IMG/VR virus record: IMGVR_UViG_3300009414_000075 | Span: 1 to 23,859 of that record | Length of the DNA stretch: 23,859 nt | Source: a virus | Reading direction: 5' to 3' (one strand) | In this document: piece by piece, positions 1 through 7,046 of the stretch | Layout of the letters: every line of letters starts with the position of its first letter | Numbering within the stretch: position 1 is the stretch's first letter | The notes under the pieces: generated by a model | Database searches by the model: none | What the model saw: only the letters and a program-made list of their open reading frames with translations | What the model was told of the DNA's origin: nothing | Position numbers and translations under genes: made by a program

Positions 1-657
1 AGTAAGCTCATCAAATTTAGGGTGCCTTGGCAAACCAAACTCACCAGTAGGGCCTAATGGATACATTCTATCTTCAATATAACCACCTTCTGCAAACTGT
101 GCGAAAGGTTGATTTAGTCTAAGACCTGAATCACGTGTAAGAGCATTTTGTATACCTGTAGTCATACCTAGGTTTAACCTACGGCGAGGATCATATTTAG
201 CCATTGGGTCATCAGTTACACTATAGTCTGGCATAGCTGCAGCACCGATTGCGGGTAGACCTATAGCACCTGCTTTACCAGCACCCATAAGCGTACTACC
301 GCCACCTAAGTTACTTAAAAATTCTTTTCCTGAGGTTGGTGCTACACGGCTTACATCACGAAAGCCGCCTCCAATACTTGACGTTGTTACATTAGGTAAT
401 GTTTGGTCAACCATACCTGAGGGAAGTGCAGTTCCACTCATAGCTTTTCCTATCCCTGAACCGCCAAATCCTCCAAGACCACCTGAGACAGCTCCCATTA
501 AAGGGTCGTCTCCTGATAATGCAGCGATACCTGCACCTGTCAAAGCTCCTGCAGTTATTGCAGTACCAGCAGACCCAGCTAATGCTGCACCTCCAGGTCC
601 AAACATAGCTCCTGCGGCTATTGGTGCTAAAGTTCCGAAAATATTTCTTAAACTCAT
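1..657 (-). CDS. Gly/Ala-rich virion-associated protein, N-terminal part (3' end cut by window edge)
   Basis: Reading from the ATG at 657, the frame stays open for 219 codons to the window edge, so this is the N-terminal part of a longer protein. It begins MSLRNIFGTLAPIAAGAMFG. The first ~85 residues are almost entirely Gly, Ala, Ser and small hydrophobics (for example ALTGAGIAALSGDDPLMGAV), a composition seen in membrane-active or internal ejection proteins of short-tailed phages. From about residue 150 it becomes more polar and charged (DDPMAKYDPRRRLNLG). An AAAAGGA ribosome site lies about 10 bases before the ATG. It follows the gp10-like hub and two small tail genes, which suits a tail or internal virion role. 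I recognise no domain; the ejection or tape-like role is inference from composition and position. Confidence 0.75.
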   Translation of the reverse strand, partial: MSLRNIFGTLAPIAAGAMFGPGGAALAGSAGTAITAGALTGAGIAALSGDDPLMGAVSGGLGGFGGSGIGKAMSGTALPSGMVDQTLPNVTTSSIGGGFRDVSRVAPTSGKEFLSNLGGGSTLMGAGKAGAIGLPAIGAAAMPDYSVTDDPMAKYDPRRRLNLGMTTGIQNALTRDSGLRLNQPFAQFAEGGYIEDRMYPLGPTGEFGLPRHPKFDELT

Positions 658-688
658 AAACTTATAATAATCCTTTTATATTCATTGT

Positions 689-716
689 ATAATACCATCA
701 TTTATGTTGCGTACAA
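689..716 (-). promoter_or_regulatory. possible extended -10 promoter
   Basis: On the minus strand TTGTAC (711-716), a 16-base spacer and TATTAT (689-694) resemble a sigma-70 promoter, with a TGG just before the -10 box as in extended -10 promoters. It sits in a 73-base gap before the gene starting at 657, one of the few real gaps in this operon. The -35 match is weak, so this is tentative. Confidence 0.35.
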
Positions 717-730
717 ACCGTTTTATTCCC

Positions 731-1069
731 TTATTCAATAGCTTCTCCGCCTGAAACGTGAATTGTTAAACCTGTTGCACTACCTTTAAATTGTATAGTT
801 TCTGATTCACTTAAAATTTGTGTGCCCTTCCATTGGAAAGTAGTATTTGCAGCTATACTGGAGGCACTAAATAATGCATTCGCAGTTCCTGCAGTCCCTT
901 CATCAGGTACTAAACTTACAAATAAAGTTACTGCGTCACCTGTAGTGTTACATACAGTTATATCTTTAACATATGCACGAGTATTAGGTGGACATGTATA
1001 AATAGCTAAAAAAGCTGTAGTACTTGCTGCTTGGGCTAATCTTGTTGGAGTAACTCTTTGAAATGCCAT
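731..1069 (-). CDS. small beta-rich tail-region protein, unknown function
   Basis: 112 residues, starting MAFQRVTPTRLAQAAS. The pattern of alternating hydrophobic and polar stretches with Thr, Ser and Gly (AYVKDITVCNTTGDAVTLFV, then SETIQFKGSATGLTIHVSG) suggests a compact beta-sandwich without membrane segments or signal peptide. Its start codon shares one base with the stop of the upstream 61-residue gene (TAATG), so translation is probably coupled. It lies between the gp10-like hub and the Gly/Ala-rich protein, which points to a small tail or tail-tip component. I recognise it as a type of protein common in marine phage tail regions but cannot name a function. Confidence 0.8.
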   Translation of the reverse strand: MAFQRVTPTRLAQAASTTAFLAIYTCPPNTRAYVKDITVCNTTGDAVTLFVSLVPDEGTAGTANALFSASSIAANTTFQWKGTQILSESETIQFKGSATGLTIHVSGGEAIE

Positions 1070-1254
1070 TAGTTATCTCCTATCCAATTTAATACTACAA
1101 GCATATCTAAATTATTTTTTACCTGTTTATTAGTGCCATCTACCTGATTAAAATAAAGACGTAATTGATTTGTAAGTTGTAACTGTTGTTGTTCATCATA
1201 TTCCTTTTCAGGATTAGTTAAGTTAGGAGCTTTAGTTGAAGGTATATTTGACAT
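1069..1254 (-). CDS. small tail-region protein, unknown function
   Basis: 61 residues, MSNIPSTKAPNLTNPEKEYD onward. It is rich in Asn and Gln, with an amphipathic helix around residues 20-50 (QQLQLTNQLRLYFNQVDG). There is no signal peptide or membrane segment. It is joined to both neighbours by one-base TAATG overlaps, at 1254 with the gp10-like gene and at 1069 with the next gene, so all three are likely translated as a coupled set. Position directly after the tail hub suggests a tail accessory subunit; this is inference from context only. Confidence 0.75.
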   Translation of the reverse strand: MSNIPSTKAPNLTNPEKEYDEQQQLQLTNQLRLYFNQVDGTNKQVKNNLDMLVVLNWIGDN

Positions 1255-3419
1255 TATCCTCTCCTACCATCTGGTCTAAAGTCTACTCTAGTTGTACCTA
1301 ATTGCCATTGTACACCAATATCTTCTGAGGCAATTTTAAAATTCATTTGTCTACCTCGTGCTCTGACATATACTTGATTTGTATATTGGTCAACAGTAGC
1401 TGTAGTAACCACATCCCTAGATAATGTACTACCTACTACATCAGTAGTGCTATTTGCAGCTCCTGGAAAGTTTCTAACCCCTACTGTTACTTGCACTTCT
1501 GGTGTTAAAGTTGCACCTTGTGCAGTTGCTGTATCAGAGTTAGTGAAGTTTACGTCAGATATAATTCTTTTTGTTAATACGAATTGGTCTCCTTCGTCTA
1601 TACCCATATCTGCAGATTCAATAAATGACTCTATTGCAGTTGGAGTTGCACCTGGTGTAACTACATTATCTTTACCATCTTCGTGCTTATACACGTAACC
1701 ATTGTGTGTAGCCAATGGAAATTTAATAGTTCCACTATTAGCCCACGCTGTTCTAACTAAACTACCATAATACCAAATCTTATCTTGATAATTAAAAATT
1801 ACATACCTATCTACGCTGTTAGAAGCCTTTGAACAATAAAACCAAATAACTTCATTAAATTCACTATTAATTCCTGCAAAATTTAAATACCCATTATCTT
1901 TATTCATGTCCTCAAATACATATTGTTTTAAAGTACACGGCAGGGTATTAACTCTACCATCATAAGCATAGAATTTATCATTCCCCATCCAATATACTAC
2001 ATTGTTTGCTTCTGCCACAACATGAGGAGCCATAATATTAATAGAATCACTAATCTCTTGGATAGCAAATACTTCTTCTGTACCTAAAAATTGTAATGTT
2101 GAAAGTGTAGTATCAGTAAAAATCAAAACCTCTTGTCTTGTTCTAAATCCAGTCACAATTTCAGAACCTTGTTTTACCCTTATAAACCCTGCACTGTTAG
2201 TAATTTTAGGTTTCCATTCTGTAGGTGCGGGGCCAGTATCAGGGTCTACATTAGCCCATCTAATAAGTAACGGGTCATAAGTCCCTGAATAAGTTGCTTT
2301 AACATAAGTTCCTGCTGGACTTGCACTACCGCCTGGGTCATAAGGTAAAGTAATAGTAAATGTAGTACTTGATGGTACTGTAATTACTTGATATTCCCCT
2401 TGATAAGCTTGTGGTGCTTGACCACTAAATTCAACCCAATCCTTGATAGCTAGGCCATGCCCTGATCCTGTAGTTACTGTTGCTGTGGTACCAGACCTTG
2501 TAATACTAGAAATAGTTTGTCCTGCTGCAGTACTACGCCCATAAGAAGTACCTCTAAGAGCTAATAAATGTCCACTCGAGGAAAACATAGTTTTGCCTAC
2601 TTGTTCTGGTACTGCTCTTGAGCCAACTAATGTATTAAGTTTAACTGCACGATTAGATATACCAGAATCATACTCCCAGTAAAATATATCGCTATCTTGT
2701 ATATTATATATAACATCATTATTAAATTTATCTTGGAAAGTAATTCTAGGTGGTAAATCTACAGGAGCATCACTTGCAGAACTCCAAGTATTCCTGTTCC
2801 ATGTTCCTGCACTCCAACCATAACCATAGGTAACTGTTGAATAGCCTACAGCATATTGAAAGGCTGCAACTATACTTGTGCCTCCGCCTCCAGATACTGC
2901 TGAGGTTGCTGCAGAAGCTACTGTAATTTCAAACGTATTACTAGTAGTTTCACTTATTTCAAACTCTGTATTTAAATTAGCCGCTAATACTCCACCTACA
3001 GCCGCAGAACCACTAAAGGTTACATAATCTCCATCTGAGGCTCCATGTCCTGTAATACCAACAGTTACTGTAGTAGACGCATTGACTGTCGTAAAACAAT
3101 TATCTGTTGAGGGAGAAGTAGAAGTGGTATAAGTTGCTCTAAGAGGAGTTACATCAGTAAGTGCTGTTCCTAAAAGAATATAATTTTTTTTATTAGTAGC
3201 AATACTAACTATTTCATTACTATCTGTTGTACCATATTGAAGAATACTACTAGCTGCCCCAACATATGCAGTAAAGTTAATAGGAGTCCAACCACCTATT
3301 TTTTCAGGATAACCTTGTCTAAACCTTACTTTATCACAAGAATACCAGCTTCCCTCAGAAGAATAATTACTCCTATCTCTGTTTATTCCTGGTTGAAATA
3401 CAATTTTTTTAAGAGCCAT
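1254..3419 (-). CDS. gp10-like tail hub / DNA stabilisation protein with inserted beta-domains
   Basis: 721 residues. The opening (FQPGINRDRS, then SWYSCDKVRFRQGYPEKIGG at residues 24-43) is the characteristic start of tail hub proteins of the P22 gp10 / packaged-DNA stabilisation type, which close the portal-adaptor channel in short-tailed phages. Later segments such as NVVYWMGNDKFYAYDGRV and DRYVIFNYQDKIWYYG look like repeated beta-propeller blades. Two extra copies of a GHG-type beta-domain seem inserted, near residues 108-180 (VGITGHGASDGDYVTFSG) and 302-375 (TGSGHGLAIKDWVEFSG). The ATG at 3419 has an AAGGTGAG ribosome site that overlaps the endolysin stop. The last base overlaps the next start. 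Role assignment rests on motif memory and gene order, not on a search. Confidence 0.75.
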   Translation of the reverse strand: MALKKIVFQPGINRDRSNYSSEGSWYSCDKVRFRQGYPEKIGGWTPINFTAYVGAASSILQYGTTDSNEIVSIATNKKNYILLGTALTDVTPLRATYTTSTSPSTDNCFTTVNASTTVTVGITGHGASDGDYVTFSGSAAVGGVLAANLNTEFEISETTSNTFEITVASAATSAVSGGGGTSIVAAFQYAVGYSTVTYGYGWSAGTWNRNTWSSASDAPVDLPPRITFQDKFNNDVIYNIQDSDIFYWEYDSGISNRAVKLNTLVGSRAVPEQVGKTMFSSSGHLLALRGTSYGRSTAAGQTISSITRSGTTATVTTGSGHGLAIKDWVEFSGQAPQAYQGEYQVITVPSSTTFTITLPYDPGGSASPAGTYVKATYSGTYDPLLIRWANVDPDTGPAPTEWKPKITNSAGFIRVKQGSEIVTGFRTRQEVLIFTDTTLSTLQFLGTEEVFAIQEISDSINIMAPHVVAEANNVVYWMGNDKFYAYDGRVNTLPCTLKQYVFEDMNKDNGYLNFAGINSEFNEVIWFYCSKASNSVDRYVIFNYQDKIWYYGSLVRTAWANSGTIKFPLATHNGYVYKHEDGKDNVVTPGATPTAIESFIESADMGIDEGDQFVLTKRIISDVNFTNSDTATAQGATLTPEVQVTVGVRNFPGAANSTTDVVGSTLSRDVVTTATVDQYTNQVYVRARGRQMNFKIASEDIGVQWQLGTTRVDFRPDGRRG

Positions 3420-3429
3420 ATTATTTTTC

Positions 3430-3795
3430 TCACCTTAATTCAAAATGTGGTCCGTCTTTAAATGTTTTCCATGAACCACCCCATATATATGGAATGTTTA
3501 GCCGTACTGATGCATGACTAAAAGCACCATTAATTATCTCATAATCTGGAAAGTCCCACGATACTGCACCATCTTTCCACGCATATACATCTACTGCATG
3601 TCCTGTAAGATGTCTTGAGTTCATTATTTGACTCTTTCCTTGGGCAAACAATAACCGTTGTCTTTCTTTAGTACGCATCCCTTCTGAGATTCCAAAGTCA
3701 ATAAGAGATAAATCAATCGCCGCCTTAACTAATTCTTGCATATGTGGGTGTACCTCTTCTAATTTAGCTAACGATTTCTTTGATAACTTATACAT
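3430..3795 (-). CDS. endolysin, M15-family L-Ala-D-Glu / D-Ala-D-Ala type peptidase
   Basis: 121 residues, a single compact peptidase domain without cell-wall-binding domain or signal peptide. SRHLTGHAVD at residues 60-69 is the M15 SxHxxGxAxD motif, giving zinc ligands His62 and Asp69; DGPHFEL near the C-terminus gives the third ligand His117 and the catalytic acid Asp114. The D-x-x-H spacing matches the phage T5 type of endolysin. It should cleave peptide bonds in the peptidoglycan stem or cross-link of a Gram-negative host. With no signal peptide it needs a holin, and the holin gene lies immediately upstream with a one-base TAATG overlap, forming a lysis cassette embedded among tail genes. 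All metal and catalytic residues are present. Confidence 0.92.
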   Translation of the reverse strand: MYKLSKKSLAKLEEVHPHMQELVKAAIDLSLIDFGISEGMRTKERQRLLFAQGKSQIMNSRHLTGHAVDVYAWKDGAVSWDFPDYEIINGAFSHASVRLNIPYIWGGSWKTFKDGPHFELR

Positions 3796-4172
3796 TATTT
3801 TTTAAATTTACCGATTGATTTAAGCCCAAATGATGCACCAATACTAGCCATTACAGACCATTGTAACCATTCTGGAAAAGTTGCTAAGAACTCAATACCT
3901 TTTGCAACATGTGGTTGAAAATATGGAATAAATGAAAGAACTATTATAGCGATAAAACAAATTGTCCAGGCTTCATCTTTCCATGAGTCTTCAGAAGCCT
4001 TTGCCATAGCTGATTCCCATTCTACTTTGCCTTCTACTATTTTCTTTTGAACAGCAACTTTAGCATCTATCTCTGCAATTCTTAAATTACTTTTAGCAAC
4101 TGACTCTTTACCTTTATGTTCAAAATATCCACCAACTGCTTTGCTTAATCCTGATACGATAAGTCCAATCAT
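3795..4172 (-). CDS. holin, three-TM gene-transfer-agent type
   Basis: 125 residues from the ATG at 4172 (MIGLIVSGLSKAVGGYFEHK). A TTG at 4184 would add four residues, but the ribosome site GGAG lies between the two, so the ATG is the likely start. A charged helical middle (about residues 20-65, Lys/Glu rich) is followed by EDSWKDEAW and then by hydrophobic segments, WTICFIAIIVLSFIPYF and LQWSVMASIGASFGLKSIG. That layout and the SWKDE motif resemble the three-TM holin family first described in alphaproteobacterial gene transfer agents. It would form lesions in the inner membrane to release the M15 endolysin encoded directly after it. Its first ten codons recur as a fragment at 17127-17156. 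Confidence 0.82.
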   Translation of the reverse strand: MIGLIVSGLSKAVGGYFEHKGKESVAKSNLRIAEIDAKVAVQKKIVEGKVEWESAMAKASEDSWKDEAWTICFIAIIVLSFIPYFQPHVAKGIEFLATFPEWLQWSVMASIGASFGLKSIGKFKK

Positions 4173-4189
4173 AATATGCTCCAATATTA

Positions 4190-4195
4190 ATTATA
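4190..4195 (-). promoter_or_regulatory. possible -10 element upstream of the lysis cassette
   Basis: A perfect TATAAT on the minus strand lies 18 bases before the holin ATG, in the 66-base gap after the adhesin gene. No convincing -35 box is found 16-18 bases upstream. In an AT-rich gap this can arise by chance, so it is only a candidate for extra expression of holin and endolysin. Confidence 0.25.
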
Positions 4196-4238
4196 CTTTA
4201 TTTTATATCAACAATACTATAAATGCACCTTTTATGCT

Positions 4239-5171
4239 TTAGCTTGTTGCTCCGTTTCTTGTACCTGTAGCTGTAAATGTTGCAGTATTTCCGTTTAAGT
4301 TTACTGCTTTACCCGCTGCCCCAGCAGCACCAACTGCTCCGTTTGAGTCTTCAGTACTACCAAGTGTTCCTGCTGCTCCAACTGCTCCAGCTGCTCCACC
4401 ATCACCACCAGAATAAGAACTAGAACCGCCTCCTGCTCCAGCCGAACTTACTGTACCCGCAGCTCCTGCTGTTCCATTTGTGTTGGTAGTTCCACCAGAT
4501 GCTACACCGCCTGCTCCAGCAGCTCCACCACCAAAGCCGCCACCACCACCATCACCACCTCTCCTTTCTGAAGCACTGTCAGGCAAAGCTTTATAAGTAG
4601 AACCACCACCGCCACCGCCACCGCCGCCGCCAGAGATAGTTCCACCTGTATTATCTATAGTGGTATCAAATTGTAAATTTATAGCATGTCCACCAGCACC
4701 ACCAGCTACCGCAGATGATGCTGTACTACTTGAAACTGCTCCACCTGCTCCCCCGTCTCCCCCGTCTCCTACAATGGTAGAGTTATTGTCTATTGTAATA
4801 GTGTCTCCGCTTGTCCAACCAGAGCCAGTATCTAAAGCTGCTGTTCCTGTAGATGAAGATGAAATTACTGCATTATTAACAAGGGTAATATCAGCAAAAC
4901 CTGCAACATATGTTCCGCCTTTGTTACTAAAAATACTATAGTTTGCTGTATTACTGCCTATGGTTAATGTAATAGCTACACGAGCTGAAGACCCGTAGAA
5001 CTCAGATAATGCTATAGTTCCTGTACTTGGTATAGTTCCGCTGTCACCACTTGTGCCTGAAGCTACATTATCGCCACCAGCATAATATTCTGACATGGAT
5101 ATTGGATTAGACCCGCCAAACTCTGTTTGAATGGCTGAAAACGCTAAGGACCCTGAACTAGGTATCGCCAT
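4239..5171 (-). CDS. glycine-rich receptor-binding adhesin (T4-like gp38 style)
   Basis: 310 residues. The N-terminus (IPSSGSLAFSAIQTEFGG, then MSEYYAGGDNV and IALSEFYGSSARVAITLTIG) resembles the attachment region of marine phage adhesins. A beta region (LVNNAVISSSSTG, SGDTITIDNNSTIVGDGG) leads into a long tract from about residue 130 to 290 dominated by GG, GA and GGG motifs, including ten consecutive Gly. This is the composition of distal tail adhesins whose Gly-rich strands pack as a polyglycine-II sandwich and expose variable loops for receptor binding. It lies four bases after the S74 fibre gene, as expected for a fibre-tip protein. Local GC is much higher than in neighbours because of the Gly codons. 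Homology is inferred from composition and layout only. Confidence 0.75.
   Translation of the reverse strand: MAIPSSGSLAFSAIQTEFGGSNPISMSEYYAGGDNVASGTSGDSGTIPSTGTIALSEFYGSSARVAITLTIGSNTANYSIFSNKGGTYVAGFADITLVNNAVISSSSTGTAALDTGSGWTSGDTITIDNNSTIVGDGGDGGAGGAVSSSTASSAVAGGAGGHAINLQFDTTIDNTGGTISGGGGGGGGGGSTYKALPDSASERRGGDGGGGGFGGGAAGAGGVASGGTTNTNGTAGAAGTVSSAGAGGGSSSYSGGDGGAAGAVGAAGTLGSTEDSNGAVGAAGAAGKAVNLNGNTATFTATGTRNGATS
4603..4632 (-). repeat. GGN trinucleotide run coding for Gly10
   Basis: Ten consecutive glycine codons, nearly all GGC or GGT, form an imperfect triplet repeat inside the adhesin gene. Slippage would change Gly number in whole codons and keep the frame. Confidence 0.9.
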
Positions 5172-5175
5172 CTAT

Positions 5176-6498
5176 TTACCCCTTCTTTAGTTCATCTACT
5201 TCGGCTTTTAATTCTTTAATTGCTTCAATAAGAACACCAACAAGATTGCCGTAAGCAACTGACATATATTCCCCTTTATCATGTACTACTTCTGGCATTA
5301 TTTTTTGCACTTCTTGAGCAATCACACCTGTGCCTTGTCTACCATCTCTAGTAAAAGTGACACCTCTCATATTTTTTACTTTAGTCAAAGCATCTTCAAT
5401 AGTCTCAATATCATCTTTTAGACGTTCATCTGAGAAAGCTGTAACATCATTATTAAAAGTCGCAGCCCCAGCTCCACTCATATCAAGTGTTAATGCTGTT
5501 ATAGTTGAGCCACCATCATTACCTTTAAAAATTATATCTTTATCGGATATTGCGGAGTGAACAACAAAATCACTAGAACTATTTGTGAACCTTCCAATCT
5601 CCGTACCAGCATCTTTAAAAATAACATCTCCACCATCAGCATCTAATACAATATCTCCAGCTACATCTACTGTTAAATCACCACTAGATAAGTCAATTTC
5701 AGTTCCATCAATAGTTATATTATCTACTATTACACCAGCATTTGCTGTGACTGTGCTGTTAAAACTAGCAGCTCCTGCTGCACTCATATCTAGTGTTAAT
5801 GCTGTAATCCCACTACCACCATCATTACCTTGAATAAGGACATCCTTGTCGCTAACCAAAGATTTTATGGTTAGGTTATCGCTATCCATGCTAACATGAC
5901 CGACATTCGTACTACCATCTTTAAAGATAACTTCTTCTCCACCAGCATCTAATATAATATCTGCTGCTACATCTAAAGTTAAATCTCCAGAGGATAAGTC
6001 TATTTCTGTACCATCTATAGTTATATTATCAACAGTAACTCCTGCATCAGCATCAACTACACCACTAAAAGTTGCAGCTCCAGCTGTTAAAGTAGTTACA
6101 TGAGTAACAGCATCAACAACATTAGTACCGTCGTTATACACCCACATAGTTTTGCCTGTTGGAACAGCAATTCCTGTTCCTGATGGAGTTTTAATAGTGA
6201 TTGTGTCAGCAGTACCATTATTAACTATATAAGGTTTTTCTATAGCTGGAACTACTAAATTTTGTGCTCCACCTGATGTACCTGTTAAATTAAGTCTTAG
6301 ATGACGAGCTGATTGTGTTCCGTTTGAATCTGTTAAGGTAAGAGTTGCTGTACCACTTGAAAATGCTACATCAACTGATTCGGCAATAGCTTCTTCTATT
6401 GCTGTACCTAAATTAGTATTAGTTGTGGTACCCCAGCTTCCTGATTGTTCTCCAGTACCTATTAATTCTATTTTTAAATTTGAATATGAACTAGCCAT
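5176..6498 (-). CDS. tail fibre with C-terminal S74 intramolecular chaperone
   Basis: 440 residues. The N-terminal ~145 residues (MASSYSNLKIELIGTGEQSG, WGTTTNTNLGTAIEEAI) resemble the virion-proximal domain of marine phage fibres. Residues 151-252 and 253-352 are two copies of a ~100-residue beta-repeat (DNITIDGTEIDLSSGDLT ... SDKDVLIQGNDGG). Residues 356-440 are a peptidase S74 chaperone: SDERLKDDIETI gives the Ser356/Lys361 dyad, followed by GVIAQEVQKIMPEVV and a C-terminal coiled-coil helix. Members of this family trimerise the fibre and then cut themselves off just before that serine, leaving a mature fibre of about 355 residues. The start has a strong AAAGGAGAAAGGAG ribosome region. The same beta-repeat occurs in the 1141-residue fibre. 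Confidence 0.88.
   Translation of the reverse strand: MASSYSNLKIELIGTGEQSGSWGTTTNTNLGTAIEEAIAESVDVAFSSGTATLTLTDSNGTQSARHLRLNLTGTSGGAQNLVVPAIEKPYIVNNGTADTITIKTPSGTGIAVPTGKTMWVYNDGTNVVDAVTHVTTLTAGAATFSGVVDADAGVTVDNITIDGTEIDLSSGDLTLDVAADIILDAGGEEVIFKDGSTNVGHVSMDSDNLTIKSLVSDKDVLIQGNDGGSGITALTLDMSAAGAASFNSTVTANAGVIVDNITIDGTEIDLSSGDLTVDVAGDIVLDADGGDVIFKDAGTEIGRFTNSSSDFVVHSAISDKDIIFKGNDGGSTITALTLDMSGAGAATFNNDVTAFSDERLKDDIETIEDALTKVKNMRGVTFTRDGRQGTGVIAQEVQKIMPEVVHDKGEYMSVAYGNLVGVLIEAIKELKAEVDELKKG
5443..6048 (-). repeat. two tandem copies of the ~100-codon fibre module
   Basis: Codons 151-252 and 253-352 of the S74 fibre are copies with a period of 102 codons. Each starts with [DN]AGV-x-VDNITIDGTEIDL and ends with ITALTLDMS-x-AGAA-x-FN. 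The first copy is also nearly identical in protein sequence to a stretch of the large fibre at 11875-12168. Confidence 0.85.
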
Positions 6499-6563
6499 TC
6501 TTTTCTCCTTTCTCCTTTACGCTCTATTGTACCATCATCTAATTTTTTTGCTTGTATTATCAT
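6474..6563 (-). CDS. possible 29-residue micro-ORF
   Basis: An ATG at 6563 overlaps the TGA of the 47-residue gene (ATGA) and opens a frame of 29 residues, MIIQAKKLDDGTIERKGERR onward, ending inside the start of the S74 fibre gene in another frame. The first ~13 residues look protein-like, but the rest coincides with the purine-rich ribosome site of the fibre gene. There is no strong ribosome site of its own. It may be a real coupled leader peptide or chance. Confidence 0.3.
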   Translation of the reverse strand: MIIQAKKLDDGTIERKGERRKEWLVHIQI

Positions 6564-6703
6564 ACGGGTATCTCCGTCCAATTCGGTGTTTGAGAAGTAC
6601 TTATTGCTGCCCAACTCGGTGTTTGGGAAGTATTTATACTACCCCATATTGGAGTTAAAGAAGAAATAGGCTGTTCAGCAAAAGCGAAAAAACAAAATGG
6701 CAT
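6560..6703 (-). CDS. 47-residue Trp-repeat protein (SQTP-x-W)
   Basis: Starts MPFCFFAFAEQPISSLTPIW and contains a duplicated motif, INTSQTPSWAA then ISTSQTPNWTE, after a looser first copy LTPIWGS. The repeat is visible in the DNA as two near-identical stretches about 30 bases apart. The start lies one base after the stop of the TM/coiled-coil gene, and an AGGA sits about 7 bases upstream of the ATG. Small Trp-repeat proteins of this kind occur beside fibre genes of marine phages, but I know no function. A minor tail or fibre-associated peptide is the simplest guess. Confidence 0.65.
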   Translation of the reverse strand: MPFCFFAFAEQPISSLTPIWGSINTSQTPSWAAISTSQTPNWTEIPV

Positions 6704-6704
6704 A

Positions 6705-7046
6705 TTATTGTCCTAGTGGGTTATCGTTAATAATATCATATACTTTAGCTAATTCTCTTTCCATCCAAGCAGCTAATTCATCTTCCATGTCTTTAGCTTC
6801 AATATCAAGTTTTTCTATAGCGTTGTACATCTCTTTAAGAGAATCATTATTAAATTGCACTCGTTCTTCTACTGTAGTTAATCTGTCATTTAATACACCA
6901 GTATTGCTACTAGCTACCTTACCTTCCGTAGCCACCAAACGTGTGCTTAGGTCTGACATCCACCATACGAACCCACCTGCTGCTGGAACTACTGATAAGA
7001 TTATCGTAAGTAGCACTGCTGGTGAAAGCACTAATGTCTTGTTCAT
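6705..7046 (-). CDS. membrane-anchored coiled-coil protein (spanin- or holin-like)
   Basis: 113 residues. One N-terminal membrane segment (PAVLLTIILSVVPAAGGFVW, residues 9-28) is followed by a mostly helical, heptad-like region (VATEGKVASSNTGVLNDRLT, VEERVQFNNDSLKEMYNAIE) rich in Asp, Glu and Asn. This layout fits an inner-membrane spanin (Rz-like) with a periplasmic coiled coil, or a small holin-associated protein. No lipobox partner is seen nearby, so the spanin idea is unproven. The start codon has AGGAGAT upstream and lies inside the end of the preceding exported-protein gene, giving a 128-base out-of-frame overlap. Holin and endolysin are about 2.5 kb downstream in the same transcript. 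Confidence 0.72.
   Translation of the reverse strand: MNKTLVLSPAVLLTIILSVVPAAGGFVWWMSDLSTRLVATEGKVASSNTGVLNDRLTTVEERVQFNNDSLKEMYNAIEKLDIEAKDMEDELAAWMERELAKVYDIINDNPLGQ

Noticed and set aside
4173-4184. TTG start four codons before the holin ATG
   Set aside because: GGAG lies between TTG and ATG and serves the ATG at 4172; the relic copy at 17156 also begins at the same ATG.
5330-5833. Plus-strand open frames opposite the S74 fibre gene
   Set aside because: They mirror the Ser/Thr/Asp-rich repeat codons of the fibre, which leave the antisense frame free of stops; no ribosome site or recognisable product.
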